A stretch of 64,000 nucleotides of DNA, taken from assembly GCA_905480145.1 (NCBI GenBank), contig CAJQPA010000025.1, forward strand, positions 1-64,000. Reading direction: 5' to 3'. The stretch's first letter is position 1. Every line of letters begins with the position of its first letter. This DNA is from an uncultured Flavobacteriales bacterium (GTDB taxonomy: Bacteria > Bacteroidota > Bacteroidia > Flavobacteriales_D > Crocinitomicaceae). The translations under genes and the position numbers were made by a program. Shown in pieces: positions 50,192 through 58,766 of the stretch. The notes under the pieces were generated by a model that did no database searches, was not told the origin of the DNA, and worked only from the letters and a program-made list of their open reading frames with translations.

Positions 50192-52126
50192 TTATGTTTT
50201 TTTTTCTGTCCAGTCGCCATTTTCACGGATTAAATCGATCAAAGCATCCACAGCTTCATCTTCCGGTATGTTTTTGCGAACAACTTCTTTTTCTTTATAA
50301 AGATGGATTTTTCCAATACCAGTTCCAACATAACCATAATCTGCATCAGCCATTTCTCCCGGACCGTTTACAATACATCCCATTATTCCAATTTTTAATC
50401 CTTTTAGGTGAGATGTTTTCTCGCGAATTTTGGCGGTAGTTTCTTGAAGGTCAAACAAAGTTCTTCCACAAGAAGGGCAACTAATGTATTCTGTTTTTGA
50501 AATTCTTGTTCTTGTGGCTTGAAGAATACCAAATGATGTTGAATTGATATGCTGAACAGAAAAAGATCCGCTTAACCAAATACCATCACCAAAACCATCA
50601 ATGAATAGCGAGCCTAGATTTGAAGATGTCCACAACTGAAAAGTTTCAGAATCTTCGGTGTTAGGGTTGTCGCACAAAATGATAGGATTATTGATTTTAT
50701 TTATTTCTAATCGAGAATAAAAAGACCTATAGAGTTGCGTTTTATTTGTGTAATCTGATGATAAGATAACAACAGCATTCGCGTAAGATTTTAAATAATT
50801 AACATCATCATCTTCTGCTAATTGTTTCACGAAAACAATTGCATTAGAGTCAAAATTCAGCAAATCACTTTTTGAAACTAATGGGTAAAACCCGGGTTTG
50901 TTTTTATAAAAACGTTCCCAATTATTAAAATCTACTAAAACTTTTAATGTTCCGGGTAGTTCAAAATTGATGGTTTGTTTACCGATATAAACAACATCAA
51001 TAGCCGAATCTGAAATATTCCACTTATCGGTAGGAACAGAATACTGATAACCCATTCCAAATAAATGAGCAGGTTTAATTTCTTTTGTGTGTGATAAGTC
51101 CCCAAAAACAATAGGAACATGGTGGTCGCCAATTGTCAATACTTCGCTTGAAGTTCTTCTTTTATATGAAAACGGATCGTATGGAAGGGCTAAGCCTTGC
51201 TGTTTAATGTTGAAAATTTTTTGTGCTTCCGGCTTGAGTTTTGATAATAATTTTTTTGCAACAGGGATTTCCGCCTCCGCAGCTTCAGTTAACGAAACGC
51301 GTATTGTATCTCCTAAACCATCTTCGAGCAAGGCACCGATGCCAACAGCAGATTTTATTCTACCATCCTCTCCATCACCAGCTTCTGTAACACCCAAGTG
51401 CAAAGGGTATTTCATTCCTTGACTTTTCATGGTCGATACTAATAAACGGTATGCCTCCACCATAACCAAGGTATTACTTGCTTTCATAGATAGAACAATG
51501 GCATGATAGTCGTTTTTTACACAAATACGTAAAAACTCCATAGCTGATTCAACCATACCCTCCGGAGTATCTCCGAAACGGCTTAATATTCTATCTGATA
51601 ATGAGCCATGGTTCGTACCAATTCGCATAGCAACATTATTCTTTTTACATAAAAGAACTAGCGGAGTGAACTTTTCTTCGATTCTAATTAATTCATCGGC
51701 GTAGCTAGAGTCCGTGTAATCAATTTCCTCAAATTTCTTTTTATCCGCATAGTTTCCAGGGTTGACTCTAACTTTTTCAACAATGGTAGCGGCAATCTCT
51801 GCAGCGTTGGGAGTGAAATGAATATCAGCGACCAATGGCGTGTTGTATCCCTTTTTAAACAACCCTTCTTTTATATTCGCTAAATTAAGTGCGTCCTTTT
51901 TACTTGGAGCTGTCAAACGAACAATTTCACAGCCCGCATCAATCATACGTATACTTTCTTCAATGGATTTATCAGTGTCCATTGTGTCAGCCGTGGTCAT
52001 TGATTGAACTCGTATAGGATTACTCCCTCCTATTCCTATTTTACCAACATTTACTTCCAGGGTGGAAAAACGAATATTCTCAAAGTAACTCTCACAATAA
52101 GAAGGATTAGCGCTAGATTTTATCAT
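50192..52126 (-). CDS. ispG: (E)-4-hydroxy-3-methylbut-2-enyl-diphosphate synthase, long form
   Basis: A 644-residue [4Fe-4S] enzyme of the non-mevalonate isoprenoid pathway. The N-terminal TIM barrel is clear (GIGGSNPIRVQSMTTADTMDTDKSIEE, VRVNPGNYADKKKF, AMRIGTNHGSLSDRILSRFGDTPEGMVESA). The C-terminal reductase-like part has CPSCGRTLFDL and GCIVNGPGEMADADYGYVGTG with the Fe-S cysteines. Between them (about 330-550) is the extra domain seen in Bacteroidota and plant IspG, absent in the 370-residue E. coli form. The start at 52126 is preferred to one 7 codons upstream. Confidence 0.95.
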   Translation of the reverse strand: MIKSSANPSYCESYFENIRFSTLEVNVGKIGIGGSNPIRVQSMTTADTMDTDKSIEESIRMIDAGCEIVRLTAPSKKDALNLANIKEGLFKKGYNTPLVADIHFTPNAAEIAATIVEKVRVNPGNYADKKKFEEIDYTDSSYADELIRIEEKFTPLVLLCKKNNVAMRIGTNHGSLSDRILSRFGDTPEGMVESAMEFLRICVKNDYHAIVLSMKASNTLVMVEAYRLLVSTMKSQGMKYPLHLGVTEAGDGEDGRIKSAVGIGALLEDGLGDTIRVSLTEAAEAEIPVAKKLLSKLKPEAQKIFNIKQQGLALPYDPFSYKRRTSSEVLTIGDHHVPIVFGDLSHTKEIKPAHLFGMGYQYSVPTDKWNISDSAIDVVYIGKQTINFELPGTLKVLVDFNNWERFYKNKPGFYPLVSKSDLLNFDSNAIVFVKQLAEDDDVNYLKSYANAVVILSSDYTNKTQLYRSFYSRLEINKINNPIILCDNPNTEDSETFQLWTSSNLGSLFIDGFGDGIWLSGSFSVQHINSTSFGILQATRTRISKTEYISCPSCGRTLFDLQETTAKIREKTSHLKGLKIGIMGCIVNGPGEMADADYGYVGTGIGKIHLYKEKEVVRKNIPEDEAVDALIDLIRENGDWTEKKT

Positions 52127-52274
52127 AAATTTAATTGCTGTTATCAATGCAAAAATAACGAATATTAACCGTCAATAACCGATATGAATCATAGAATTGT
52201 CTCACAAACTATCACAAAATTTCGATATGTTCGCGCATTAGCCGTAGATTTACACAAAATTATAACTAGAAAAG

Positions 52275-53381
52275 ATGATTTTAGAACAAGTAAAGTTCAC
52301 CAAAACAGGTGACGAAGAATTTTATAAAGTACTCAGAAAGAGAGTTAACGCTTACTTTAAAGAGAACAAAATTTCAAAATTTGCAAACGCAAACATGGTC
52401 TTAAAAACCATTTTTATGTTGACGCTATACCTAGCACCATTCATATTAATTCTGACGACACTCTCCTCGACATTATTAATTGTTTTGATGTGGATGATTA
52501 TGGGGTTTGGAATGGCAGGAATAGGCCTTTCAATAATGCATGATGCCAATCACAGCGCATACTCGAAGAATAAATATGTCAATTTATTTATGGGAAAGCT
52601 GATTTGGTTAGTGGGTGGAAGCGATGTGAACTGGAGAATTCAGCACAACGTTCTGCACCATACTTATACGAATGTTCACGGGATGGATGAAGACATTGAA
52701 ATTGATCCATTAATGCGGTTTTCTCCAAACCAAAAATTAAGAAAGGGACATAAGTTTCAGTTCATTTACGCGTGGTTCCTTTATGGAATGATGACGATAA
52801 TGTGGGCTACGACGAAAGACTACTCTCAATGGAAAAGGTACAAGAATAAAGATCTAATTAAGACTCAAGGCTTGTCAAGCAGAAGTTTTCTTTGGACTTT
52901 AATTTCAACCAAAACTATTTATTTAGCACTTACACTTGGTTTACCATTGTGGCTTGGGCCAATGTCTTGGTATGGAACTGTTTTATGCTTTTTATTAATG
53001 CACTTTATTGCAGGAGTAACGTTGGCAGCAATTTTTCAACCAGCGCATGTTGTGCCTTCTTCTGACTATCCAAAGCCAGATAAAGAAGGAAATGTAAAGG
53101 TGGCTTGGGCTGAAAACCAATTGTTAAACACGACAAATTTCGCGCCCGGAGCACGCTTGTTTTCTTGGTATGTAGGTGGGTTAAACTATCAAATTGAACA
53201 CCATTTATTCCCTAATATTTGTCATGTTCATTACCGTAACATCTCCAACATTGTGAGAGATACCGCATTTGAATATAACCTGCCTTACCATTCGTATAAA
53301 ACATTTTATGCTGCGTTAGCTAATCACACAAAAATGCTCTATACATTAGGAAGAGTTGAAGACGCTCCAGGAATTCATTAA
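52275..53381 (+). CDS. Membrane fatty acid desaturase
   Basis: A 368-residue integral membrane diiron desaturase. The three histidine boxes are visible: HDANH (about 95), HNVLHH (about 130) and QIEHHLFPNICH (about 320). Membrane helices lie between them (VLKTIFMLTLYLAPFILILTTL and IYLALTLGLPLWL). It introduces a double bond in acyl chains, helping membrane fluidity; the exact position (delta-9 or front-end) cannot be fixed. TAGATTTA (52245-52252) is a weak -7 candidate. The stop abuts the ATG of the next gene directly. Confidence 0.9.
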   Translation: MILEQVKFTKTGDEEFYKVLRKRVNAYFKENKISKFANANMVLKTIFMLTLYLAPFILILTTLSSTLLIVLMWMIMGFGMAGIGLSIMHDANHSAYSKNKYVNLFMGKLIWLVGGSDVNWRIQHNVLHHTYTNVHGMDEDIEIDPLMRFSPNQKLRKGHKFQFIYAWFLYGMMTIMWATTKDYSQWKRYKNKDLIKTQGLSSRSFLWTLISTKTIYLALTLGLPLWLGPMSWYGTVLCFLLMHFIAGVTLAAIFQPAHVVPSSDYPKPDKEGNVKVAWAENQLLNTTNFAPGARLFSWYVGGLNYQIEHHLFPNICHVHYRNISNIVRDTAFEYNLPYHSYKTFYAALANHTKMLYTLGRVEDAPGIH

Positions 53382-53726
53382 ATGAATATTGAGGATTTAA
53401 GAATGTATTGTTTATTGAAAAAGGGGGTGACAGAGTCACTCCCTTTTTCTGAAACAGCCCTTGTGTTTAAAGTGCAAAATAAAATGTTTGCACTTACGGA
53501 CATAGATAAGTTTCAGTTTATCAATTTAAAGTGCGAACCAGAAAGAGCAGTGGAATTACGCGAAAAATTTAATGGAATAAAGCCAGGTTATCATATGAAT
53601 AAGAAACACTGGATTTCAGTTTATATAAACACCGATGTTGAAGACAAGCTGCTCATAGAATTGCTTGATGAATCGTATGATTTGGTGGTAAAATCATTAA
53701 CAAAGAAGCTACGTGAAGAGTTGTAG
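53382..53726 (+). CDS. MmcQ/YjbR family protein
   Basis: A 114-residue protein of the MmcQ/YjbR double-wing fold, distantly like DNA-binding domains. Sequence marks: MNIEDLRMYCLLKKGVTESLPF, the beta-alpha VFKVQNKMFALTDIDKFQFINLKCEPERAVELRE, and GYHMNKKHWISVYI. Function not established. It starts on the base after the desaturase stop and its end overlaps the S4-domain gene by 14 bp, making a tight three-gene unit. Confidence 0.88.
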   Translation: MNIEDLRMYCLLKKGVTESLPFSETALVFKVQNKMFALTDIDKFQFINLKCEPERAVELREKFNGIKPGYHMNKKHWISVYINTDVEDKLLIELLDESYDLVVKSLTKKLREEL

Positions 53727-54093
53727 GATTGATAAATTTGTTTGGAGTATTCGTTTAGCAAAAACTAGATCTTTGTCTTCTTCCGCAATATCTAAAGGGA
53801 AAATAAGACTAAACGGTTTAGGTATTAAGCCGGCTAAAGAAGTTAAACTTGGGGATGAAATTAGTATCGTTCGACACAACGCAACGTTCACTTTTCGAAT
53901 AATTCAATTGTTGGATAAGCGCGTTGGAGCAAAATTAGTGAAAGATTATATTGTTGATGTTACTCCACCGGAAGAGCATGAGAAAATGGAGCTGTATCGC
54001 CTGTCTCAAAAGGTGTATAGAGAGAATGGCTCAGGGAAGCCTTCAAAGAAAGACAGAAGAGATCTAGAAGATTTTATAAATAATTGGCAGTAG
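53713..54093 (+). CDS. S4-domain RNA-binding protein (Hsp15/HslR-like)
   Basis: A 126-residue S4 RNA-binding protein similar to the heat-shock protein Hsp15, which binds stalled 50S subunits. Start is GTG at 53713; the conserved part begins at RIDKFVWSIRLAKTRSLSSSAISKGKIRLNGLGIKPAKEVKLGDEISI, typical of the S4 fold. Because that begins only four residues in, no ATG alternative is possible. The C-terminus (KPSKKDRRDLEDFINNW) is basic. It overlaps the MmcQ gene by 14 bp. Confidence 0.88.
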   Translation: MKSCRIDKFVWSIRLAKTRSLSSSAISKGKIRLNGLGIKPAKEVKLGDEISIVRHNATFTFRIIQLLDKRVGAKLVKDYIVDVTPPEEHEKMELYRLSQKVYRENGSGKPSKKDRRDLEDFINNWQ

Positions 54094-54142
54094 AAAGTAA
54101 CTTTTTTAAGAGTTGTTGGTCTTACAAGAAAACAACAGAGAT

Positions 54143-54961
54143 ATGAAAAAAGTATACCTTATAGCAGCAGTTGCTCTTCTAAGTTTATCGCTTCAAGCGC
54201 AAGAAGAAGAGAATGAGTCAGACACTACACGTGTAAATCTTGGAAAAACAGAACTTATACTTGTACAACATGACGACGACATACAAGATACTCTTAACAT
54301 AGACGATCAAGATGGAGAAAAGAAACGGTCTAAAAAAGACAGAGAAGCACATTGGGCAGGAGTAGATTTTGGGTTTACTATGTTAATGAACCCATCTTTT
54401 GAAAATAATTTTCCAAATCATCCTTATTGGAAAAATGATGCGGCGAAATCAACTGTTTGGAACCTTAATCTTTTAGAGCACAAGTTCAATATTGCGAAAG
54501 AATACTTTGGGATAACAACAGGTTTAGGCTTTAGCTTTACATCTGTGGCATTTAGTGACAACTATGTGTTATCTTATAATTCTGACACGTTAATGGCTGC
54601 TATTGACACAGTTACGAACTATTCTAAGAATAAATTAAAAGCAACATACTTAACAGTACCACTTCTTTTAGAGTTTAACACAAATGCGGATTCTGACAAG
54701 AGTTTTTATTTAGCAGCAGGTGTTGTTGGAGGAGTGCGTTTAACTTCTCAAGTGAAGAGAAAAGGCGAGGTTGATGGAGACAAATTTACCTTCAAGGAAA
54801 GAGGAACTTATGGCTTGAACCCGTTTAAGTTAGATGCAGCAGTTCGTTTGGGATATTCTGACTTTGGAGTCTTTGCAAACTATAGCTTACTTCCTCTTTT
54901 TGATACAGGGAAAACGACGGAAGCCTATCCATTAACATTCGGGTTATCCTTGAATTTTTAA
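54143..54961 (+). CDS. Outer-membrane beta-barrel protein
   Basis: A 272-residue exported protein with signal peptide MKKVYLIAAVALLSLSLQAQ, an acidic/hydrophilic stretch (about 20-70, EEENESDTTRVNLGKTELILV ... KKRSKKDREAHW), then a barrel-like part starting GVDFGFTMLMNP with strands such as YFGITTGLGFSFTSVAFSDNY and LDAAVRLGYSDFGVFANYSLLPLF, ending LTFGLSLNF. Start at 54143 is chosen for the signal peptide; ten codons upstream remain open. It is a porin-like protein of unknown substrate. A strong terminator follows at 54984. Confidence 0.82.
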   Translation: MKKVYLIAAVALLSLSLQAQEEENESDTTRVNLGKTELILVQHDDDIQDTLNIDDQDGEKKRSKKDREAHWAGVDFGFTMLMNPSFENNFPNHPYWKNDAAKSTVWNLNLLEHKFNIAKEYFGITTGLGFSFTSVAFSDNYVLSYNSDTLMAAIDTVTNYSKNKLKATYLTVPLLLEFNTNADSDKSFYLAAGVVGGVRLTSQVKRKGEVDGDKFTFKERGTYGLNPFKLDAAVRLGYSDFGVFANYSLLPLFDTGKTTEAYPLTFGLSLNF

Positions 54962-54983
54962 TAGATAAAATATTTTAAGCATA

Positions 54984-55013
54984 AAAAAGGGCGACTTAAT
55001 AGTCGCCCTTTTT
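54984..55013. terminator. Terminator between beta-barrel and bacilliredoxin genes
   Basis: Arms AAAAAGGGCGACT (54984-54996) and AGTCGCCCTTTTT (55001-55013), loop TAAT. Suitable for both convergent genes. Confidence 0.9.
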
Positions 55014-55027
55014 ATTGAGTTCTTTTA

Positions 55028-55441
55028 TTAGAAGTACTCGTTATATGCTTCTGATAAGTTTTCAGCAATCATTGCAGCTGTAGCTCCTTCAATGTGGTGT
55101 CTTTCTAAAAAGTGAACCAACTTACCATCTTTGAACAACCCAATAGATGGAGATGATGGAGGATAAGGTAAGAAGTATTTTCTAGCTTGATTTGTTGCTT
55201 CGCCATCTACTCCAGCAAAAACAGTTGCTAATGTGCTTGGCTTTTTATCATTAGACAAAGATGCCTTTACTCCGGGACGCATATTTCCAGCAGCGCAACC
55301 GCATACTGAATTAACGACTAACAATAAACTCTCTCCGCTATTTTCTACTATTTCGTCAACGTCTGAAGAACTTGTCAATTGGTTGAACCCCACTGACGTA
55401 AGGTCTTCTTTCATTGGTTGTACTAATTCTGGTGGATACAT
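55028..55441 (-). CDS. Bacilliredoxin BrxA/BrxB (YphP/YqiW family)
   Basis: A 137-residue thioredoxin-fold protein that removes bacillithiol from proteins oxidised by reactive species. The CGC active site is VNSVCGCAAGNMRPGV with Cys47 and Cys49, and the C-terminus FKDGKLVHFLERHHIEG is typical. With the YtxJ protein at 6154 it supports the presence of bacillithiol in this organism. A -7 element TAAATTTG is 25 nt upstream (55474-55467). It lies between a convergent beta-barrel gene and the FAD oxidoreductase on the same strand. Confidence 0.93.
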   Translation of the reverse strand: MYPPELVQPMKEDLTSVGFNQLTSSSDVDEIVENSGESLLLVVNSVCGCAAGNMRPGVKASLSNDKKPSTLATVFAGVDGEATNQARKYFLPYPPSSPSIGLFKDGKLVHFLERHHIEGATAAMIAENLSEAYNEYF

Positions 55442-55466
55442 ATCTCTATAATTAAAATTTATATTA

Positions 55467-55474
55467 CAAATTTA
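55467..55474 (-). promoter_or_regulatory. -7 element of the bacilliredoxin gene
   Basis: TAAATTTG on the minus strand, 25 nt before the ATG at 55441; the element overlaps the last bases of the FAD oxidoreductase gene. Matches TAnnTTTG. Confidence 0.45.
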
Positions 55475-56524
55475 AGGATTATTTCTTCTGTAATAGCGGT
55501 TTATGTCTATTTCAGGGTCTAATTCCTTACCATTTAACAAATAATCGCAAAACTCTTCGCAAATAAGGGGAGCGAGCATATACCCTTTTGCGCCTAACCC
55601 ATTAATTATGTGATAATTTTGAAACGTTTTGTGGGTTCCAACCAAAGGTCTCCTGTCTCTTGTCGTCGGCCTAATTCCAGCTTCCTGACTTAATACTTCG
55701 ACATCTTCATCTATTATATAGGATAGATTATTTAACAGCTCTTGTTTAGCCTCTTTTGTAGTGTGAGTAGTTGGATCATTCCATTCATATGTTGATCCAA
55801 TTTTGAATGTCCCCGATCCTCTTGGGAGCATAAAACACTTTCTGTTGAGAGAAACATCCTTCGGGAGAACGGCCGACTTTATAGTTAATGTTTGTCCCTT
55901 TGTTTGATCTAGTGGTAAATCACTGAAGAGCACATTATCAGGATTCAAATATCCCTGACAAAATATGATGTCATCATAAGTAATGGACCGGTAAGTTGTT
56001 CCTTCCAAAATGTTTTGGTTAAACTCTTCGTTAATTATGGTTGCATTTTCTTTAAGCCATTCCTTGGTTCCGGTGAGAAAAGGAAGTACGTCAATGTAAT
56101 ATGTTTCTTTAACCCGTCCAGAACCAAAAGGATTCTTTGCCAAATCAAACCCCATGTCGTCGTCGTTAACCTTAAACATAAACGGTTTGAACTCTTCTCT
56201 CTCTTGTTTTTCCAACCAAAAATCACGCTCTTGTTCTGAAGAGAAAAGCCTTCGAATAGGTAGTTCGTGAAAGAAAACACTTTTTGTTAACTCTTCAAGT
56301 TCTTTATAGTGAGACTTTAAGAACGGTATAAAATCATCAACCCGCCAACTTTTTGTCATTCTTCGAAACACCAAAGGGTTTATTATTCCTGCAGCTATTC
56401 TTGAACTGAAGTTTACATTGTTATCAATAATTGAAACTTGATGCCCACGTTTTATTAGCTCTAATGAGGTTGTTATTCCAGACAATCCTGCTCCAATAAT
56501 TAAAAATTTTTTTTTTGATGTCAT
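55472..56524 (-). CDS. FAD-dependent oxidoreductase (DAO family)
   Basis: A 350-residue flavoprotein of the glycine/D-amino acid oxidase family. The dinucleotide motif IIGAGLSGITTSLELIKRGHQVSIID is at the N-terminus; a substrate-binding middle part has SSRIAAGIINPLVFRRMTKSW; and near the C-terminus is EAGIRPTTRDRRPLVGTHKTF ... NGLGAKGYMLAPLICEEFCDYLL. The substrate is not identifiable. It overlaps the stop of comF by 4 bp, so comF and this gene are co-translated. Confidence 0.87.
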   Translation of the reverse strand: MTSKKKFLIIGAGLSGITTSLELIKRGHQVSIIDNNVNFSSRIAAGIINPLVFRRMTKSWRVDDFIPFLKSHYKELEELTKSVFFHELPIRRLFSSEQERDFWLEKQEREEFKPFMFKVNDDDMGFDLAKNPFGSGRVKETYYIDVLPFLTGTKEWLKENATIINEEFNQNILEGTTYRSITYDDIIFCQGYLNPDNVLFSDLPLDQTKGQTLTIKSAVLPKDVSLNRKCFMLPRGSGTFKIGSTYEWNDPTTHTTKEAKQELLNNLSYIIDEDVEVLSQEAGIRPTTRDRRPLVGTHKTFQNYHIINGLGAKGYMLAPLICEEFCDYLLNGKELDPEIDINRYYRRNNP

Positions 56525-57210
56525 TTTGCAATAGCTAATGTAGCAACACTTATTTGTAATTCTGGATTTCTTTTTAGTAAAGCGACAATAATAGACTCGA
56601 GGGTTGAGCCAGTGGTTATAACATCATCTACTAATAGTATATGGTTGTAATTTTCGATAGTGCGGCTAATTTTAAAGATGTCATTAACATTGTCCCAGCG
56701 TTGAAAGCGAGTTTTTTTAGTTTGAGATTCAGAGTGCCTTGTCCTTTTTACGGTTTTAACATCTAATTTTTTAAGAAAAGAAGAACAAATTCCTTTCGCT
56801 AAAGCCTCACTTTGGTTATACCCTCTGATAAATTTTTTTTTGGGGTGAAGAGGAACGGGAATGACGGCATCAATTGTTAAATATTGTTCTTGGGTTTTTA
56901 GAGTCTCTCCGATCTGCTTTCCAAAATAAACCCCGACATCTAAATTGTTTTTATATTTCAATGAAAACAATATATCTTGGGATGTTTTGTTTTTTTCAAA
57001 GAAGATATGGGCATATGTGTTTTTTACCTTAGCTCTTCCCCAAAACAACTTATCCATGCTACTTGCTTCTTTAAACAAATGAAAGTTTGTGTGTGAAATG
57101 TTTTGAGAGCAAAAAGAACAAAGGTGTTTTTCTTCAGCCGAAAGTTCATTTTCACAAACCAAACATTGTTCGGGGTATAACAAATGTAGTAAGTCAAGAA
57201 TTTTTTTCAC
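56521..57210 (-). CDS. comF: ComF-family phosphoribosyltransferase-like protein
   Basis: A 229-residue ComF protein: an N-terminal zinc module CLVCENELSAEEKHLCSFC (C-x2-C ... C-x2-C) and a PRTase-type domain with VIPVPLHPKKKFIRGYNQSEALAKG and the PRPP-binding loop HILLVDDVITTGSTLESI. In Bacillus and Haemophilus, ComF acts in DNA uptake; its catalytic function is not settled. The start is taken as GTG at 57210 (MKKILDLLHLLYPEQC); a TTG three codons upstream would fall inside the -7 element TACATTTG, so it is unlikely. A near-perfect parS copy overlaps this start. Confidence 0.9.
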   Translation of the reverse strand: MKKILDLLHLLYPEQCLVCENELSAEEKHLCSFCSQNISHTNFHLFKEASSMDKLFWGRAKVKNTYAHIFFEKNKTSQDILFSLKYKNNLDVGVYFGKQIGETLKTQEQYLTIDAVIPVPLHPKKKFIRGYNQSEALAKGICSSFLKKLDVKTVKRTRHSESQTKKTRFQRWDNVNDIFKISRTIENYNHILLVDDVITTGSTLESIIVALLKRNPELQISVATLAIAK

Positions 57211-57218
57211 GTGTAACA
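57203..57218. promoter_or_regulatory. Possible third parS site, overlapping the comF start
   Basis: Read on the minus strand the 16-mer is TGTTACACGTGAAAAA, one mismatch from TGTTNCACGTGAAACA (15 of 16, position 15). Its leading TG is the end of the comF -7 element TACATTTG (57224-57217). The -7-to-parS arrangement is the same as at mnmG, 9 kb away. It could be a weak ParB site or chance. Confidence 0.45.
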
Positions 57219-57224
57219 AATGTA
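57217..57224 (-). promoter_or_regulatory. -7 element of comF, six bases before its GTG start
   Basis: TACATTTG on the minus strand fits TAnnTTTG; TTACAC follows, then GTG at 57210-57208. This position decides the start codon and predicts a leaderless transcript. Confidence 0.5.
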
Positions 57225-57751
57225 TAATTAGTTCGCTTATAAGTGGGTAAAAAGACGTGCCAATAATATTTACTAAATCGATTTAAGGCTATGATTACCT
57301 CGGAGAATCAATGCCCAATGGAGAACCTGTATTTTTTCACAAGTCGATGTTTAAAACATTAAAAATTTTAACTTGACTTCGGTTTAAATCGGCTGTAGTT
57401 TTATAGAACCAAATTTAAACACTTGACGTTAAAGGCGTAAGACTAATAGAATAAATTTATCGACAAACTAAGATGTTCGAACTGTGAATATCTTTCCTTT
57501 TTGTGTTGATAAAAGAAGAATGGTTAGCTATAAAGGGATTGAGTGTGTAAATGTTGATAACATCGAAAAATTGTGAATTTCTTTACTTGTTTGATGAGAG
57601 ATTTTTAGCAATTTTTGTATGCCTTTAAAGGAAATACTAATCACGGAAATTACTTCCGAATTTACCCTTGAGGAAACAACAAATTTTTGGAGTTAAAAAA
57701 CAAAAGAATAGATTTTTTGTATAGAATAATAGTCGTTAATAATTGAAGAGC
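57225..57751. other. Intergenic region upstream of nrdB with three TTATC(A/G)ACA boxes
   Basis: About 527 bp between comF and nrdB without a convincing gene. It contains TTATCGACA (57457-57465, plus strand) and two copies of TTATCAACA on the minus strand (57504-57512 and 57552-57560), spaced 47 and 48 bp start to start. These resemble DnaA boxes (TTATNCACA) with one mismatch. nrd operons are DnaA-regulated in E. coli, and origins also hold such boxes. A 25-codon frame at 57619-57696 is too short to support. No NrdR-type palindrome pair was seen. Confidence 0.55.
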
Positions 57752-58726
57752 ATGGAACAAGAAGAACCGATTTTAAAAGAAAATAAAAACAGATTTGTAC
57801 TGTTCCCTATTCAACACAATGACATTTGGAAAGCATACAAAGAACAAGAGGCGAGCATTTGGACAGCAGAAGAATTGGATCTTTCTCAAGACATAATTGA
57901 CTGGGAAGAGAAACTAAATGATAATGAGCGATATTTTATTGAGCACATTTTGGCATTTTTTGCTGCGTCTGATGGTATTGTCAATGAGAATTTAGCAGAG
58001 AATTTTGTAAAAGAAGTTCAGTACACAGAGGCTAAGTTTTTCTATGGGTTTCAAATCATGATGGAGAATATTCATTCTGAAACTTACTCATTGTTGATTG
58101 ACACTTATATTAAAGACGATAAGCGAAAAGATTATTTATTTAATGCCCTAGAAACTTTTCCTCCAGTAAAGAAAAAGGCAGAGTGGGCATTGAACTGGAT
58201 TGACAACGGAAGTTTTGCACAAAGATTAATTGCTTTCGCGGCGGTTGAGGGTATTTTCTTCTCTGGTTCGTTTTGTTCAATATTTTGGTTGAAGAAAAGA
58301 GGTTTAATGCCAGGATTAACTTTCTCAAACGAGTTAATTTCTCGTGATGAAGGGATGCACATGGAGTTCGCAGTACTTTTATATAACGATCACCTTATCA
58401 ATAAATTATCACAAGAAGAAGTGGCTGAAATCATTACAGTTGCTGTCGATATCGAAAAAGAATTTGTAACAGAATCTTTACCAGTTAAATTGATTGGAAT
58501 GAATGCAGAATTAATGTCTCAGTACATTGAGTTCGTTGCAGATAGACTATTAACAGAGCTAGGGAATCCAAAAATTTACAACGCTACAAATCCATTCGAT
58601 TTTATGGATATGATCAACCTACAAGGTAAAACTAACTTCTTTGAAAAAAGAGTTGGTGAATATCAAAAGGCAGGTGTTTTAAACAACGACGGAAACAATA
58701 CATTCAGTATAGATGAAGAATTTTAA
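57752..58726 (+). CDS. nrdB: Ribonucleoside-diphosphate reductase beta subunit (class Ia)
   Basis: A 324-residue diiron protein that generates and holds the tyrosyl radical for deoxyribonucleotide synthesis. Metal ligands are Asp74 (AASDG), Glu105 and His108 in ENIHSETY, and Glu/Glu/His further on ([21 protein letters not shown]). The radical tyrosine is Tyr112 in [10 protein letters not shown], as in eukaryotic-like class Ia enzymes. The C-terminal peptide NTFSIDEEF is the type used to bind the alpha subunit. The ATG at 57752 is preferred to the TTG three codons upstream. nrdA starts 40 bp later. Confidence 0.96.
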   Translation: MEQEEPILKENKNRFVLFPIQHNDIWKAYKEQEASIWTAEELDLSQDIIDWEEKLNDNERYFIEHILAFFAASDGIVNENLAENFVKEVQYTEAKFFYGFQIMMENIHSETYSLLIDTYIKDDKRKDYLFNALETFPPVKKKAEWALNWIDNGSFAQRLIAFAAVEGIFFSGSFCSIFWLKKRGLMPGLTFSNELISRDEGMHMEFAVLLYNDHLINKLSQEEVAEIITVAVDIEKEFVTESLPVKLIGMNAELMSQYIEFVADRLLTELGNPKIYNATNPFDFMDMINLQGKTNFFEKRVGEYQKAGVLNNDGNNTFSIDEEF

Positions 58727-58766
58727 TAAAATTATAAAACTATAAAACCAAAACAACCAAGCGCCC

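Noticed and set aside
54228-54233. CACGTG core in the beta-barrel gene
   Set aside because: Surrounding ACTA and TAAA do not fit the parS consensus at several positions.
57619-57696. 25-codon frame MPLKEILITEITSEF... before nrdB
   Set aside because: Too short, no family resemblance and no clear promoter; could be a leader peptide, but nothing supports it.
57225-57751. NrdR-type palindromes upstream of nrdB
   Set aside because: No pair resembling ACACWATATNTWGTGT was found by eye, so NrdR control is not claimed.
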